The translations under genes and the position numbers were made by a program. DNA of 64,000 nt from Xenopus tropicalis. Taxonomy: Eukaryota > Chordata > Amphibia > Anura > Pipidae. Location of the stretch: contig NC_030677.2 of the NCBI RefSeq assembly GCF_000004195.4, positions 98,360,829-98,424,828 of the forward strand. Reading direction: 5' to 3'. Positions 62,101 through 64,000 of the stretch are shown one piece after another (the first letter of the stretch is position 1; the number at the start of each line of letters is the position of its first letter). Below the pieces are notes generated by a model that made no database searches, was not told the DNA's origin, and was given only the letters and a program-made list of their open reading frames with translations.

Positions 62101-64000
62101 TAGTCAGGCATAGGAACCAGGTGCTCAAACATCAGCTAAAAACTCACATTCGATTTATTTGAAGTAAATCAGAACCAGCAAGACTGATATAGCGACTTGT
62201 TAGTTTGCCCCAAAACAGTGTTTCTGTTGTATATTTATACTTCATGGCTAAGTTTGATAAAGTTTATGTCTTTACTTGTCAATAGGAGGTATGTGTATGC
62301 TAGGGCATTCGCAAAGTTACTCAATTAACATACAAGAATTAGAGAGTTAATGTAGTTCTTATGGGCATTTTTTGAAAGATGTGTTGCATCACTTCTTCTA
62401 AGAGACAGATCCAGCTGTACTGTCTATTCCCATAGGATCGTCTCCGCTGAATGAAGTCTTTGTTGTCATTATTTTTTGCCTGAATATGAATTAATCAGTG
62501 GCAGCAATATACCATTCATTACAACAAGACAATAGTCATATACCTACAAGGATTGACATGCTGATTGCTACCTTTAGGCAGATCATACTATATTTTAGCT
62601 TTAGGGAAAACTAAAACACAATTTACAGTATACATAAATGTTTTAATATTTATGTTTGTATTCATAATATGTTCGTTCTATTTTAATAAAGCATAATAAT
62701 TCATATTTTTTTATGACTGAGTGGAAATGATCTTCTTTTGAACATGTAACCTCTTTATAAAATGGGTTCTGCAACATCCTGCAAGAGCCCCAGTGTTGGT
62801 TGGCTAGGAGCTAAGTGGACTTAGTATTGTTTGCTGTTGGTCAACAATGGCCAGTGAAATTTTTCAGCTAGCATTTATTATTATTGCTGTTTACAATTAA
62901 AACAATTCCTCAGCTCTACCTATGACAGCCTGCAAAATAATCTTGTTTTTTCAAATTGTTCTGAGCCTTATGCAGTTGGACAATGGGTATAAAGGTTACA
63001 TACCCCCAGATTGCAGGCAGAAGAAGTTTGTCTGAGTGGGCAAAGTGTGCTAAGGGGGCATATGTTTTAATGCCTGGTCAGAAGCAGGTTTTACAGGGCT
63101 CCCTTGCATCATTTCATATGTTGTGCCTTGCACCTAGCACATCATTTACATTGATGGGTACAACAGATTTCAACACTAACTACTCAGTCAGTGCTCTATA
63201 ATTATTATAAAATAAATATACACTAAGCTCTGCTAATAAAAAGTGGTTGTGCTTCATTTATGGTCTGTAAGTTTTATAATAAAAATGAAATAGCACTTTG
63301 CCTTGGTTGACTGACAATATTTAGTACAGTACTATTTAATATTGGTGATGCGCTTATCACGTCCAAAGAAAAAATGTAAATGCAATATTACAGCTTTCAA
63401 ATGCTGATGTTGATATTGCAGCTTGGGTATTTTTTGTTGGAAAAAAGACCCTCTGCATCAACAATTTATTTTTCTTTCCTTCTCTACAACTCATTGACTA
63501 CAGCAAGGGCTTTATATCTCTAGAGAATGATTTTCAAATGATGGCGAAGAATTTGCCTGCTATGCAACTGTGGCGTCTTCCTAAAGATCCATTTTATCGA
63601 CAGGCTCTTGCACCCACTCAGCCATGTGTGTGACAATAGATTTTTCTGTCCTACTCAACTGGTTCGTATACAAAAGTTCTCAGATTTCCTGCTGGGGACT
63701 GCTTTTGGTCTATGACATAACTCATTGTGTGCAGACAACCCTGAGATTTAATACAGTGTTCTCCACTCATCCTTTTCATGTATGCCTTGCTCTATATGCA
63801 AGACTTCCAGTCAACCTTCTTGAGGAAAATCAATAATACAGTTCTTGAAAGAGCCGTTTATATTCATTTGGGAAAAAAATAATGCACAAAACTATAAATA
63901 AACCTGTGGAGCACCCAGGTTTACCAAATATCTACACAATAAATGCACAATGTTGCTTTATATATGTACTGCGTGTGTGTTGGCATGTGTGCATCTATAT
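59185..64000 (-). other. onecut3 intron, remainder of the window
   Basis: AT-rich intron. A partial MITE with GGAGGGTGATTTATCAATG starts at about 61928. I found no exon, RNA gene or complete mobile element. The open frames here (for example 60976-61380) lack splice-supported or family-like sequence. Confidence 0.5.

Overview
This is vertebrate nuclear DNA, almost certainly from a Xenopus frog. The genes have long AT-rich introns with GT-AG splice sites. The introns are full of elements that I recognise from Xenopus genomes: T2-type MITEs starting TTAAAGG, hAT elements with 8-bp target duplications, elements whose ends resemble CAGGTATGGGATCC, and a dispersed repeat ending in AACTATGTAACTATG. 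I cannot tell X. tropicalis from X. laevis.

Two protein genes are present, facing each other tail to tail. On the + strand, 864-47287 holds 25 exons of a class-4 P-type ATPase (phospholipid flippase) of the ATP8B group. The first exons lie before the window. The 25 exons join in one open frame of 1132 residues and a stop, running from TM1 to the C-terminus, with every catalytic motif intact. On the - strand, 57178-57470 is the last coding exon of a ONECUT gene. It holds the homeodomain and a C-terminal tail of the ONECUT3 type. In human, ATP8B3 and ONECUT3 are convergent neighbours on 19p13.3, so the pair is best read as atp8b3 and onecut3. The onecut3 cut-domain exon should lie beyond 64000. 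The two genes are not known to work together.

Layout: 1-47110 is the flippase gene and its introns. The largest introns (10079-12499, 14120-16569, 17157-23427, 30235-34699, 37228-42194, 42326-47110) hold MITEs, hAT elements, minisatellites, hairpin (fold-back) repeats, and two decayed Gypsy-type retrotransposon pieces. 47288 to about 48.34 kb is the likely flippase 3' UTR. About 48.75-57.18 kb is nearly free of repeats and is best explained as a very long onecut3 3' UTR. It carries seven miR-9 seed matches in the sense of the onecut3 transcript. 57471-64000 is onecut3 intron, with one complete hAT element.

The least ordinary items are: a U4 snRNA head fused to about 420 bp of unknown sequence and bounded by a 14-bp target duplication (11681-12193); the miR-9 site cluster; a minisatellite that grew from one segment of a dispersed repeat (9018-9596); a CCAAT/GC-box tandem array beside a G-rich higher-order minisatellite (19.4-22.15 kb); and several long perfect or near-perfect hairpins.
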